Assembly (NCBI GenBank): GCA_032209605.1
Contig: JASFXZ010000008.1
Span: 868,001 to 932,000 of the forward strand
Source: Mactromeris polynyma
Taxonomy: Eukaryota; Mollusca; Bivalvia; Venerida; Mactridae
Direction: 5' to 3'
Length of the DNA stretch: 64,000 bases
Made by a program: the position numbers and the translations under genes. The notes under the pieces were generated by a model. That model worked only from the letters and a program-made list of their open reading frames with translations, ran no database searches and was not told where the DNA came from. Positions 46,001-57,374 of the stretch are shown here, one piece after another (position 1 is the first letter of the stretch; each line of letters opens with the position of its first letter).

Positions 46001-49000
46001 TTAAGTTAATTAACCAAGATAAAATAACAAATAACCACGTTTTACTTGGAAATAAGTCTTATTTTAGAATAGAGATACACGATCTACTATTGTTAGGAAT
46101 GTTTGAAACATTTAGAGTTCTTTAAAACTATGTAGAGAAACTTATGAACGAGTCATTTAGAAAATTGTAATACTTTATTTATTTGATCTTTATATGGTTA
46201 CACTCACTATTTGCCTGATTCCAACATTTTAACGCATTGGCTTTGACAAGTTTCCTTTTTAAATTTGTACAAGGAAACCATTGACTGAAGACAAAACATT
46301 TAAATAATTTGTCTTCCACCAATGAACCATGTGGTACTATAGTTGGTAGCCAAGGAATACTGTTAGCTCAAGAGGCCACCGTACATAGCACCATAAAATC
46401 TTCAACAACCCCCAACACAACATGATCCCTTGAACGTTCTGGTAAACATCGATCAGCCTAGTAATAGTTTCAAACTGCTTCTGAAGGACAAAGCGAGGGA
46501 AATATTTGATCTGTCTTGAAAACACTGACTCTCTTGTGAAATCTTGTAGACGCTTGTCAGTGCTTTTAAAATTCGTCTTGCTGACTTTATCTTACAAATC
46601 GATAGATTACAAATGCATCTTTCAACACTTACCGCACGTTGCCATTAGAGCAATATTACTGTAATACTAGAATTCCTTTGTGTTTTGTTTGTTAATACGA
46701 TTCTACATTAAGCCTGACGTTTGCTATGAATAATACATTATGATAACTGTATATACGAATGTGTAATTGCATTGTGGGTGTGACATACGAAAGCGAAAAT
46801 GACTTCAAATTTATAAACTGTTTTCACATAGAACGTCAGAATTGTACAAAGGTGGGTTGGCGGGCGATTTGTCGGACGGACGGACATTTTATAACAATCT
46901 AATTAGGTGAAAAAAGTAATCAGTCATTTGGGTTACTGACAGCTTTAATTTTCAAAACAATCCTCATTGAACCACGGCTGGGTAAACTGCCCGTATAATG
47001 ACATATCTGTCCGATCTTATGACCTGACCCGTTTTACAGAAGGAAACGCTATCTTTTCGAACATATGTTCTAGTTTATGCATACACTTATCTGTATCATC
47101 CAATGACACACTGGGCTCAATGTCATTTGTCAACTCACGTAAAAAGTTCATCTTTGTCTGGCTCTCTAAATGATTACTATACTGACTTATAAATTAATTA
47201 CTTCAATCACTACATTCAGAATCTGTGTCAACACTCTCATCTCTAGTCTTTTCAGACCAATTTTCAAACATGAAACATACATTAAACAATGCTTATTAAA
47301 TCAATTTCAAAAACTAAAATTGAAATTAACAAAATGTCAACAACATTACAACCTCTGCTATATACAAATGCGTGTTTTTTTACTAAGATGGGGGCATCTA
47401 TATCTATTAAATTCGTTTGTACAGTGAAACCTCAATAATGATACCATCTTTGGTCGGTCTTACTTGTGACGTGGTTTAGAAATACGGAAGAAAATAATTT
47501 TAATAACTGTCTTATTAATGAGATTGTCTTCATATTTAGATGGTCTTTAAGTGACGTTTTACTGCATTAAGTTTGTAGGATGCCGGGCTGAAGCCGAAAT
47601 ATTCACATACAAAAAACCTCATAGATTCGGTTGGGTATGCTTTAGGTAAGCGAAATTCTAGTTCATATAAAAATAATAATTCATCGAAGAAAAGAGGGTC
47701 TCTCCTGAAACATTATAGAGGATTGCTCGTCAATATTTTAATATAAAACATGTGTGAATGATTCACAATATTTTTCATCGATTCTATATAATTTGTATGC
47801 TATTCATTCATTTCCAACTATCAGGAAAAAAAAGAGAGCAAGTATGAACGTATTGTAATAAGTCAGACCAGACGTAAATGATGATATTATGCGAGTATAT
47901 ACAATTATTAAAGATATATCCCTGTACACAATCACTCATAAGCCTACATATCTATAAAGACTGACCATACAACTACAAGGAAATCGACATTTTCGACGTA
48001 GGACAGGAAATAATTAGCATTCACCAATCAGATCAACTGGACGAAAATGGATACAGGAAGTGAATGTACATGTATTGTCTTTGGAGACTTTGGAGTAAAT
48101 GTATTTGTCTTTTAGAAAGCGTAGGAGTTTCTTTTTGAACTACCCGCCATTTCATGCTCAGTGTATCTTCTTTTGTATGGTAAGGTGGAAAATATAATTT
48201 TTTATTTGTAAGCATGATTTTAAAGGTATTTACTTGGTTATGGTGTAGCTTTTTTTATAGCTTTAAAATTATAGCATTTGTGTCGAATGTCTGAACAATA
48301 ATGTGTTTTAACAACACGTAATGATGCACAGACAACGAGCCGAGTGTGATATCGGGCCTGTTATCTCATCAGCACACTTTAAGGCCAAATGTTGATTGTT
48401 CATTTCACTTCTGCACATCAATATAATTTGCGGTAATCAGATTTTCGTAACCTCAGCGTTATTTAATCACGTTATGCAAATTACGTTTCAAGTTAAGGTC
48501 CAATTAAGACGGAAATCAGAAGAGTTCATGAATATTCCAGTTGTTTCTCTTTAATGTATTGACTGGATTTTGCAGTAAATATAATCAATGGCTCGGAAAC
48601 ATAGCTATTTGCCATCAAGCCTTTATCTAAATACGTCAACGAATCACCCAGAAACAGTTATTACGCGATCGTTGCTAGGTAACATAACTTGCATCAATAA
48701 GAATTTACAGAGATTTTGTTCTGTAATTGTTGTTATACTTTAAGCATGTTAAGAAAACTGGAGTCAATTTCTTACAACACGACATAAAAGATAACTTGAT
48801 TCGTAGTATAATGACCTAAGTCATCCGAATAAGGATTAATGGTCTCATACATTTGTCGTCTGTGTCCCAATTCACAAAGGCAAATGTTACCTAAATGTTA
48901 CATTTGTAATTACACTCGATTCTTATAAAAGAAAATAAATAAAGTTTTTCGTTTGTCAAAATGACCTTGACAGAAATCAAATAAGAGCAACGCCTTGGGT

Positions 49001-52000
49001 TGCCAACGATCGTCTGGTTAAATATTGGACCTGGACAAAACATACTCGGTGTAGAATGACGTGGGTGTAAAAGCGAGCCAAGATTGTCGGGTTTAACACT
49101 ATTAAATAATTAAAAATGGACGACTTAAAGATAAGGTGAAAGCAAGAGACAATATAAATTAAGTCGATGTGGTAATTTACCTGCCATGCGTTCAGTTACG
49201 GCGAACGGAAGCCCGCTCACAGTTTGAGACCGAACAAGTGTATTGACCGCCGCGTTTTTATTCTGGTTCCCTGCCTCAAAGACAGTAAAGGCATTTTGCA
49301 ATTTGGTTCCCCGTGTGCAGTCAATGTGATACGGTGGACCAGGGATACAAAACAAAACGTGAGCGACCGTTAGCCGTAACTGAACGCAGTGTTCGGCTAA
49401 AACATTCGTTTGCTGCGAGCGAGTGGGCGCTTAATGGGCGCACACTTTTTGGCAAACAGTGCGTTCAGTAGCAAAAGGCGTGCTCAGTTTCGTAACGCGC
49501 GAGAGTGTTAGCCTTAACCGAACGCAAGGCAGCTTGCTTTGTACCTTCACACAACTGAGCAAAACTAATTACAGTCGATAGTTAAAGGCACATTGCCAAC
49601 CTATAAATAATAAATTGTTGTACATGGTGTTATTCAAATGTACAGAAAATTTTGAAAATTAGTCATGGGCAAATCGGTCAGATGCAATTAATCAGACAAT
49701 CGGTTATGTAGCTTTAGAAGTGTGCCGTTCAGGCAAATTACACCCTGTAAATGGTGTTTTTTTACAACGAACAAATGAATCTGTAATGAATAGTAACTTG
49801 TCAACAAAGGAAAATAAACTTCTTACTAAATTTAATCCTGTTATTTTACATCTTTCAATACATTTATATAACCAATAAATTTTCCAGTTTTTATTCATAA
49901 AAAATAGCATGTCAATATTGCTGGAGAAGAATCGTAATTACCAGAAAGAAGGAGTAAAATTCAATACTGTCCATTTATCGATTTGCGAAAAATTAAGTTT
50001 GCAAAAGTTATATATAACAGAAGATTTTGTGTTTAAATTGACTTTGCAACATTTCCATAGCAACACACTGTGATAGACTTAAAGAGTTGGTTTTGGCTAT
50101 AGTGAGGGGAAATTTATTTACTACTGGAAAAAATGAGATTGTTGCTTAAAAGAGGGCTGTTGGAGAGAGGTTGAACTGTTTTTAAAAACTAGAAAAATGG
50201 GATTGTTGCTTAAAAGAGGGCTGTTGGAGAGAGGTTGAACTGTTTTTAAAAACTAGAAAAATGGGATTGTTGCTTAAAAGAGGGCTGTTGGAGAGAGGTT
50301 GAACTGTTTTTAAAAACTAGAAAAATGGGATTGTTGCTTAAAAGAGGGCTGTTGATAGCTTTACTGGCTTAATTACTGCTTACGAAGACATATTGTCGAT
50401 GTTCCTCTGCATCCTAATTTGTTTCCACATTCCCGCATACCACCTGAGCTGAATATTGTCTTACATTCATCGTAATGTCCTCATAAAGAACCGGGCTTAT
50501 TATCACTGGTTAAATTGTTACACTACACCGCTACATCCGGGCTACAGTAGACGTTGTCCATTTGGAATGTTTCAGACATCTTCCCTCAGTGATACGTTGT
50601 GCTTCTATAATTTGACAGAACTACTCGTATCTATATAAAGACCTGAGCACCACATCGAAATACTGTCGGGAATCAAATTTTGAATCATGGTTTGATACAA
50701 TGACATAAAACTACGTCCTATGTATAATAACTGTGACTTAACGACAAAACAATCATTTTACAAAATCTAAGGGCAGACGTATAAGTGTCAAAATATTTGT
50801 GGTATAAATTTAACAACATTGCTATTAGCAACCGACAATGCAGTTGATGATGGTCGTTTTGATTTGGATGATCTATGACATGTGGTTGACAAAAAAGTAG
50901 TGATTACAAGTACTCAACTGATGACATAAATAGTAGGCCTATATGTGTGTATACATTATTTCGTAGATTTTTCCGTCTTGAAAGTGGTTACATGAATGCA
51001 AATTAACTCGACTCATTAGAATAATGCTTACATTGCCGGTCAATACTTTCCTTTCTCCAAGCTATTTGTATAATAGCTACTACAAGGTAACAATATATCG
51101 CTTTGGGGGAAATTGTAGACAAACATGTGAACAAATCACTGGTACTTATTCAAAAACAACGATGGAGAAAAAAAGATGACACCCCATCTTGACATACATG
51201 TACATGTAATACGCGATATGTTTATGTTGTCTTGTATTTATCAGACGCCTATCGATCGGGAGCTTTCTTTATACTCGAGGTGATTTACATATTCCGAGGT
51301 TTCTCCTGAAATGCCATTCCTTGTTGAGCAAATGTCTGTCACGACTACTTATAATGCTCAGGCAATTTCTAGCTACAATTAAGACCAAGTCCCTCCTCCC
51401 ACAGGCGCCTGTCAGCACTTTGATTTATGTTGGTTTACAGGATGGTCGGAATATTATCCACACTACCATCGCTGTTGCTATTTATGGACTCAGGCAAGCA
51501 GTATATCTCCGTTTTACCAGACAATAAATGATGTAAATACTTCTTTTATGACCGCGGAAAAAATAGACGAGAAATTTGAGGAAGAATTGGCTTAAATCAC
51601 AAGCGGGATTAATAAATTCCTGGGGTCTGAGTTGCTAGATCGATCTACTCGATCGTGGCGTAGAGGTCACAGTCGGTGATATCAAGTTTGTATGTCCAAT
51701 TTTAGACAATAATAAAATGGGAAATATAATCAGAATCTTGAAATTATTTATTGCATAAACTCGATCACACAGAGTGAGAGATTGAATCACCACAACCAGA
51801 GAACAAAGAACGTCGCGACATTGTAAAAATATAAAACGAGAACAATCTATAATTCAACATAGAAGATGATGGATTCTTAGAGATGACGATTGAGACAAAT
51901 CATCACAATGCATGTAATATACAGCAAAACCTCTCCAAACATCCCTACCTCAAGCAACAATCTTAACAACATCAATTACTTTAAAAAATATCAGTTTAAT

Positions 52001-55000
52001 CTCTCTAGAGCAACAACCTCTAATCAGCAGCCAAATGTGCATCTCTTGAAAGGTTTGCAGTGTAGAAGTTGCACTGTTTATCATAATGGGAAAGGGTAAC
52101 CCAGTATTCTGTCTATTTTTCTTAAACGTTTACCTCTTACATACTGAAAACATACTGAACAACGAGCATTTTCTTCATTACTAGAATTCCAAGATGGCTC
52201 AACCCATTTAAAACACATCTTGATATAAATTTTGAATCATATTACTTGCAATACTAGTAGTAAACCTTGAAAATTAGAAAAAGGCTGATGTCTATTGAGA
52301 TTTAAAGTGAAACCTCAGATAACTCGATGACGTTATTGTTATCCAATGATACGTAAATATAACTGTATTATAAGAAGTTTAGTCTAGAGAAATATAGAAC
52401 GCTGTTTCCATGGCAACATGACAGAACATTTACACTGTCTAAGTATAAATCATGGATGTCGCTTTAATCTAAACACCACGCACTGAAAGAAATAACTAGC
52501 CAAGGTGAAAGGGGCCCTAATAAAGGGCAAGCACAGAGTGACTAGTCATCCTGACTATATGTCTTAGTAAACTTAACATTCTGCCTAGTCAAATATAGAA
52601 TGACTGAAAAACATATTTTCTTTTCACATTCACGAAAAAGAAAAAAAAGAATTTTCGGTGTGTTAAGTTGCATTGGTACTGTCATCATACATGCAATTGC
52701 ACAATGTGTTTTAGTCGATAACGACAGTAAATCTTCGACACAGTTTGAGTCGATACTGTGACTACGCGCGGTGTGCATTCCACTCAATGTTAGTCTTTCC
52801 AGACAGCATGCCGAAGTAGCCGGAAACATGGGAAACATCTGCCTTTACATGTAAGTTTTCAAACTCCACGCGGCGGTTATCTTCCCTTGCAGTACAGCAA
52901 TAACATCTCCGATAACTATAAGGGGAGATCACTGCGTATAGGAGATTGGTAAGTTTTGTCATTTGATGCTTTTTACGGTGTACGTATTCTTTTTAAACTC
53001 CCTTGATGTTATTGAAAGCATTACTGAGTTAAAAAATTGCATTTTCTGCTTGGTGTGTAAAATTGTAACTTTGAGTGATTCGTACTCAAAGTCCTTCGTA
53101 ATTTCAATATTCTTAACCGATAAACATCTCCTGAACTCATTCTGTGAATAACAAATTATAATCTGTGAGTTTTTAAACAGTGAAAATGTGTATGCAAGAT
53201 TATTTTTTATAAGGGTACAAACTATGCCTAATTTAGAGCCAATGAATTGCAGTCCTGTCTTTGATTTCATTGTTATTGGAGCAAGTGATGTTGGTACCGC
53301 AGATTAGAGGGAAACCCCATTTACGTATATAACAGTCTGGAGTAAATATGCATTTACTGGTAATTCACGTACATATATTGTCTAAGTGTCAGTAAAACAC
53401 GGAATGTGGCGATAGCCAACCTGTATAATGAACTAGCCCTCACCTAATTATATTGGTTTGAGTAAGAAGGCCACTTACTTACTTATAATGGTTTACGATT
53501 TGGGAATGAGTATTAGTCTATAGGCTGTGGGTTTCCTTGTAATTTGTATATTATACCATGTATTTTCACTGTGACATTTATGTATATTAAACTGTATGTA
53601 AATAAGATGATGTACTATGTACAAGTCTGAATAAAATTTCTGTTCGGTTCTGTTTCTTCTAAAAAAAATTCTTGTAGATCGCAGTTTTCTATCCTTCCCA
53701 AGTATATCACTTACAGTTAGCAATTAAGTCTTACGATGTATGGAAACAAAGGCAGCCCAAAGTAGCAATCCCATCGACAAACTGTCAGAAATTGATCAAG
53801 TAAGTTCGTAATCAACCTGATACATAACCGTCATTCATTATATAAGAACTGTAACTTATTTCGATCGGTGTTCCTTCAATAAGACCTGATATACGTCTAG
53901 AGTTAATTGTAGGCTATATTATGCCGAATAAGCATTTCAATAGGTCCCTATGTTTTGCGGTTTGGTGGTACATGTTTTCCGACCTATTCTAATTGAGTGG
54001 TCATGTTAAATCAGGGGAAGAAGAACAACGAACTCTTGAAATTAACGCTTCACTTCTTTATGTAACCGGTTGCTTTAAATATCACGAGATTTTCCAAAAA
54101 GACGTTTATTGGTGGTCCCCGTACTGTCCCAGTATCTTGATTTTCAAACCCTTCCTTATCGCACAGCCCGGAGTTTAAATCAGACACAAAATAACTTTGA
54201 CAGTGTTATTGTGTATACTAGTACATACGACCTTCAGGGTATGCACATATGAGCGCCGCTGTACGATTTTCAACCTCTTTAAGTGACGTCATTTCCAGAA
54301 AGTCACCACGTACTGCCAATAGGCAATATTTGTACCATATGGCAAAATGAAAACGAATTGACCACATGGAGTAAATATAGTTTCCTGTTTGCAAATAGTG
54401 ACATCACATGTTGCGTTTTCTTGAAATGACGTCACTTAGGTCTACATAAGAGGTTGTTAATCCCATAGCAGCGCTCATATGATGTTGGAATTCTGTACTA
54501 AGAAGAAACAGAAATAGACAACTTCACCTTTCATTATTCAAGAAGCTTTATAATGAGAACACAGTTTTAATTTAATTGCTATGATAAGGCTTTCTCATGT
54601 GACAGTTAAATTAGATTCTATCAAAAAAGTTGATATTATAATTGTTTCCATTTTTAGATTTTCTCCTCATAATTGCGGTTTTATTATTAAATAAAGTAAG
54701 AAAACTTTGTTACAGAAGTAAAGCCAATATAAGTATGATTATTTTAGCATTCTGGTTATTAAATTGACAGTTTTGTACGTGAGGTATGTCACTTCGAATT
54801 ACCTTCGGGCAATTTTCCAGAATTTCTTTGAAGAAATTGTTATCAAATTGAAAGGCAATCATTAATATAATTTTTGAAATATTTCCAATGTTTGTTCTCT
54901 GCTTGATACAGATTGAATCTGAATACGAGTTTTTATTAAAGATATAATGCCACCAGCAGAACTGTGACAGCAAGGAATATGTATTATTTTTAAACATAGT

Positions 55001-56762
55001 TTTAAAAAATCTATTAATACAACCTTTCTTTATGTAATGGTTCGTTCTTCTCTCTAAAGTGTATTTTATGTGATTTTCCAGAAATCTGAGTGAACGAGCT
55101 GTAGGACTACTGATGTTGCGTTCTAAAATGGAACCTTATTCATTTAAAACGAGACGTATCACTCCGTGCAAATTCGTCGAATTCGCGTGGGTCTTAAAAG
55201 CCTTGACTAGAAATGTGCAAGCTATAACAAGCGTATTTTTATCTTTCAACACTGTTAGTTAATCTAATATTGAAACAGACGTTGTTAGAAATTGTCTCAG
55301 AAACAACGCTGCTAATGTGTTCAAAGTGTCTTAAGGCGCACCAAAACGCCACTCGGCAAAATTCCTGATCGCGCCTAATGTTCAATATAACCCGACATCC
55401 ACGTACCTAGAAGCGTTATGTATCTCCTAAGATCTGCTAAAATAGCGTGCGATGCTTGCTAATTCATTTAAAAGGTTCTAGAACAGGAGCAAATAAATAA
55501 GTAATCTAATTTCATTAAAGCCATCGAAATAGCGTGCATAGCTTCATGTGCATGCAGTTAATCTAGTAAGACATGACTTGACATTTTTTCCCAAGAGATT
55601 CCATAAACTAGACTTACTTTATCAAATCATGTATCGTCCAATTTAAACAGTACATAATTATACAGTAAAACCTCAATAATAAGACCACCCTTGGGACTCC
55701 TGAAAACTGATCTTAATATTGAGGTGGTCTTAATATTGAGGTTGAATAAATAGCAACACAGTGAAAATGGACTTGAAAATTGTGGTCTTATTATTGAGGT
55801 GGTCTTATTATTGAGGTGGTCTTTAAATGAGATGTTATTGTATATATAAAATACATGTCTTCATTGGCTGACCACCTTACAATTTGTTAACAACCGTTCT
55901 TGAGTAAATAAAAACTATAGCAGCAAGACGTGTTTTACCTTCAAATGCCTTGGTGTTATCTCCTTGCAGAGACTCAACCTCTGTTTACAGATCTCGTCTG
56001 CTTCCAGTGGATACAGCACCTCGCCCATAATGGCATCACGCGAGAACCGATCAAAACTAAGGATTACGAAATGCAGGGTGATTCCTTGCAACTGGTTGTT
56101 GGAGATACCGTAAAAAGTGAACGTTTCGTCATAAACGGGATTCAAAGTTTTCCTCAAAACTCGCGTCTTACATTTATGGCGTTTCTCGGGCAATAACTGC
56201 AACTTTACGTACGGGTCACAACCTCCAGTGCTCGGGTCACGTGGTGGAAGATCTGTCAGACTCATGATATTGACAAGCAACGCTGAACGCTCGTGGTCGA
56301 ACTCGGCCGAAAAATTAAGCGCTCCAAGATATTTTGGTTCTACTTTCTCTTTAACATCCAAGTCTAACATTCTCTTTTCTTCCTCTTTTTCAGGAGTTTC
56401 TCCGCTCTTTTCGCATTCAATACGATGTGATGTTTCACATTTAACACCGCCTACGTGATGGGGAGAGTCCATGTTATCTGGACGCACGGAAAAACTCCCA
56501 GGTGACAATTTTTCGCCCGGACCGGAAGGATGTTCGGGTGGAGAGATTGGACTAGTTGACTTTGATACTTTCATCGTGGAGGATCCTCTTGATGGTCGTT
56601 TTGTGGAGGAAGTCTCTTTTAGACCTTTCTTTATAGCAGACGACAATCTGCTTTGCGCATTGCGCATGACACGTCGCCTATAGCAACGGTATCCAGCAGC
56701 ACCAACCAGGAGCAGAGTTATCATGACAGCAGCACAGATCGCTACGATGGAAAACACACTCA
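30945..56762 (-). CDS. Synaptotagmin, Syt4/Syt11 type (4 coding exons in window; 5' end missing)
   Basis: Exons 56762-55939, 35721-35598, 33062-32872 and 31064-30945 join in phase and give 418 residues plus a missing short first exon. Near the start is a membrane segment ([20 protein letters not shown]) with a following Arg/Cys-rich stop-transfer, then a Ser/Pro/Glu linker, C2A (from [14 protein letters not shown]) and C2B ([20 protein letters not shown] to [11 protein letters not shown]). [14 protein letters not shown] in C2A has Ser where most synaptotagmins have the third calcium-binding Asp, the signature of Syt4/11. Such proteins sit on secretory vesicles and modulate exocytosis, especially of neuropeptides. 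C2B keeps MD, SDPY and LDWD acidic ligands. The intron between C2A and C2B exons is about 20.2 kb. Confidence 0.9.
31098..31500 (+). repeat. 67-bp tandem repeat x 6, each with a TGACGTCA (CRE) palindrome
   Basis: TGACGTCA begins at 31154, 31221, 31288, 31355, 31422 and 31489, exactly 67 bp apart. The rest of the unit reads AATGACAGCTACATGTATAT, GAATAGTATATAGCATTAAG and TTATATACGGTGGTAAGA. It starts about 35 bp inside the last synaptotagmin intron. Confidence 0.93.
31501..32871. other. Synaptotagmin last intron, remainder
   Basis: About 31540-31800 carries degraded repeats with GGTGGTCTTTAAGTGACGTT, related to the MITEs at 47420 and 55661. The rest shows nothing recognisable, apart from the open extension of the preceding exon at 32871-32788. 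Confidence 0.5.
32872..33062 (-). CDS. Synaptotagmin exon, second half of C2B
   Basis: The acceptor GTTAACAG precedes AT CCC TAC. It encodes [20 protein letters not shown] (polybasic KKKTHVKK strand) to [13 protein letters not shown]. The donor is GAG|GTTAGT. Beyond the donor the frame stays open for 27 more codons (see finding). Confidence 0.92.
33063..35597. other. Synaptotagmin intron between the C2B halves
   Basis: 33150-33520 has a loose repeat of 'GAGAAAATTACCGGTACAAATGTC'-like phrases about 40 bp apart, heavily diverged. A short GA microsatellite lies at 34210-34226. A plus-strand 110-codon open frame at 34420 has no family features. Confidence 0.5.
35598..35721 (-). CDS. Synaptotagmin exon, first half of C2B
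   Basis: It encodes [20 protein letters not shown] then [21 protein letters not shown] and ends one base into the Asp codon of SDPY. The acceptor is GTATTTCAG. A second in-frame acceptor 12 bp downstream (GTACAG) would drop FRVQ. The donor is TCAG|GTAAAA. Confidence 0.9.
35785..35851 (-). repeat. SINE 3' fragment
   Basis: It shares TTTAAGTTACATAAACAGC, a GTAGT(T)ACTA.TCCAGCTA-type core and GGTGGAGGAAG with the SINE copies at 38049 and 14461. Confidence 0.6.
35854..35964. mobile_element. MITE family C, copy 2 (right end missing)
   Basis: It starts CTGCCCTGTGTTCAGTTACG and contains TTTGGTTCCCGTATTCAGCC and GATACAATACAAAACG, as in the copies at 26011 and 49181. The inverted right end is absent. 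Confidence 0.68.
37150..37243. mobile_element. hAT-type terminal fragment
   Basis: Read on the minus strand it begins TAGGGATGTCGATATTCGG and continues with repeated GGTTAACCG palindromic words, as in hAT-type MITE ends. The other end was not found. Confidence 0.5.
38049..38247 (-). repeat. tRNA-derived SINE, 5'-truncated
   Basis: On the minus strand it has a box-B-like GCGGGTACGAACCCCAC, then GAGGAAGTCATCAAGCCGGC and GGTCTTCCTCCATCCTGATA, ending GGCTGTTTATGTAACTTAAA. The box A part is missing. Confidence 0.68.
42214..42851. mobile_element. Mariner-like non-autonomous element, 638 bp
   Basis: The left end TACACTCTCGTTAAGACGAA and inverted right end TACAGTCGACTCTCGTTAGG are bounded by TA. 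Both ends hold several copies of AAATTCGTCTTAACG and AACTTCGACGTAACG. No transposase frame. Confidence 0.68.
44766..44962. mobile_element. MITE family D (GAGCGCCGCTGTAC ends), partial copy
   Basis: The right end GTACAGCGGCGCTCATAT and the interior (GCAAGCAGGAAACAATATTT, GGTGACGTCAGATATGACG) match the copy at 54246-54481 in the opposite orientation. One TGACGTCA lies at 44887. Confidence 0.65.
47420..47565. mobile_element. Mariner-like MITE (ACAGTGAAACCTCAATAAT end)
   Basis: The left end is TACAGTGAAACCTCAATAAT and the inverted right end is GCAGTAAAACGTCACTTAAA. It belongs to the same broad family as 55661-55842. Confidence 0.6.
49181..49532. mobile_element. MITE family C, copy 3 (longest)
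   Basis: The outer arms CTGCCATGCGTTCAGTTACGG and, inverted, CTGCCTTGCGTTCGGTTAAGG agree at 18 of 21 positions. An inner right-end-like GTTAGCCGTAACTGAACGCAG at about 49369-49389 suggests a composite or internally rearranged copy. Confidence 0.7.
50122..50352 (+). repeat. 64-bp tandem repeat, about 3.5 copies
   Basis: The unit contains AAAATGGGATTGTTGCTTAA then AAGAGGGCTGTTGGAGAGAG and GTTGAACTGTTTTTAAAAAC. Copies are nearly identical. Confidence 0.9.
54246..54481. mobile_element. MITE family D, full copy with two CRE palindromes
   Basis: The arms CATATGAGCGCCGCTGTACG and, inverted, CATATGAGCGCTGCTATGGG each continue to an AAGTGACGTCATTTC block. TGACGTCA occurs at 54284 and 54427. 236 bp, noncoding. 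Confidence 0.75.
55661..55842. mobile_element. Mariner-like MITE close to the C2A exon
   Basis: The left end TACAGTAAAACCTCAATAAT and inverted right end TACAATAACATCTCATTTAA surround several AATAATAAGACCACCTC words in both orientations. It ends about 97 bp from the C2A exon donor. Confidence 0.68.
55939..56762 (-). CDS. Synaptotagmin exon with membrane segment, linker and C2A
   Basis: The acceptor TTTTATTGCAG precedes TG AGT GTG (phase 1, so one base comes from an unseen upstream exon). It encodes the transmembrane helix, a 100-residue charged linker and C2A, ending KEITPRHLK before donor AAG|GTAAAA. C2A acidic sites read D (PPRD), D (CDPYV), S (ILSF), D (FDRF) and A (RDAI). Two of five are therefore non-acidic, suggesting weak or no calcium binding by this domain. 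Confidence 0.92.
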
Positions 56763-57374
56763 CTGCAATAAAAAAATTGAGTTTTTCAATGCCACAATGA
56801 AAAAAGTTTATGTAATAGAATGCAACCGAATAAGTACATACATGTAACTAGACTTACAATATAGTCAGGCTAGTGCGAAGGCATACTCGCTGGAAAATGT
56901 TAAGATTTCTTGCGTTTTTGTCAGATCCTAATCACGTTACAGTATTAAGTGCTTCTATTTCCTATAGAGATAATCGGAAAAGGCAAGTTTTGTATTGAAC
57001 GAAATAATGAATAGCACAGGGATTTCTTTAATTTTGTTTTTTGAAAAGCTTCACTGTGTTAGAATCTGTATGACAATATGATGTGAAGTGATGTACTAGA
57101 TGATGTTTACATCGACTTTATTTCTACAGTCCAATGAGTTTGAATCATAAATGTTATAGCTTATTACAAATACATCAACAGACGATGTATTCAGAGTTTT
57201 GTTTGGAAACCGTGTGAAGCAGTCCTGACGGGTCAGCATGTTTGATCTGTATATATAATAGATCGACTGTTGTACGAACGGATGCATGAGAATAATCAGA
57301 TTACACGGAGACAATATGTACGCTAACCTAAGTGATTGAAAAGGAAGTGTAAAACTTATTCCGTCTCAGACTTT
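56763..57374. other. Synaptotagmin upstream intron
   Basis: Must be intronic because the exon at 56762 begins with an acceptor and phase 1. No further coding exon was recognised here. Confidence 0.55.

Larger units (their letters stand above)
35722..55938. other. Large synaptotagmin intron (C2A-C2B), 20.2 kb
   Basis: No coding exon or RNA gene was recognised. Contents are SINE and MITE copies listed separately (35785, 35854, 37150, 38049, 42214, 44766, 47420, 49181, 54246, 55661) and a 64-bp tandem repeat at 50122-50352. Another gene or unannotated exon inside it cannot be excluded by eye. Confidence 0.6.

Noticed and set aside
56228..56683. Plus-strand open frames
   Set aside because: Shadows of the synaptotagmin C2A exon on the opposite strand.
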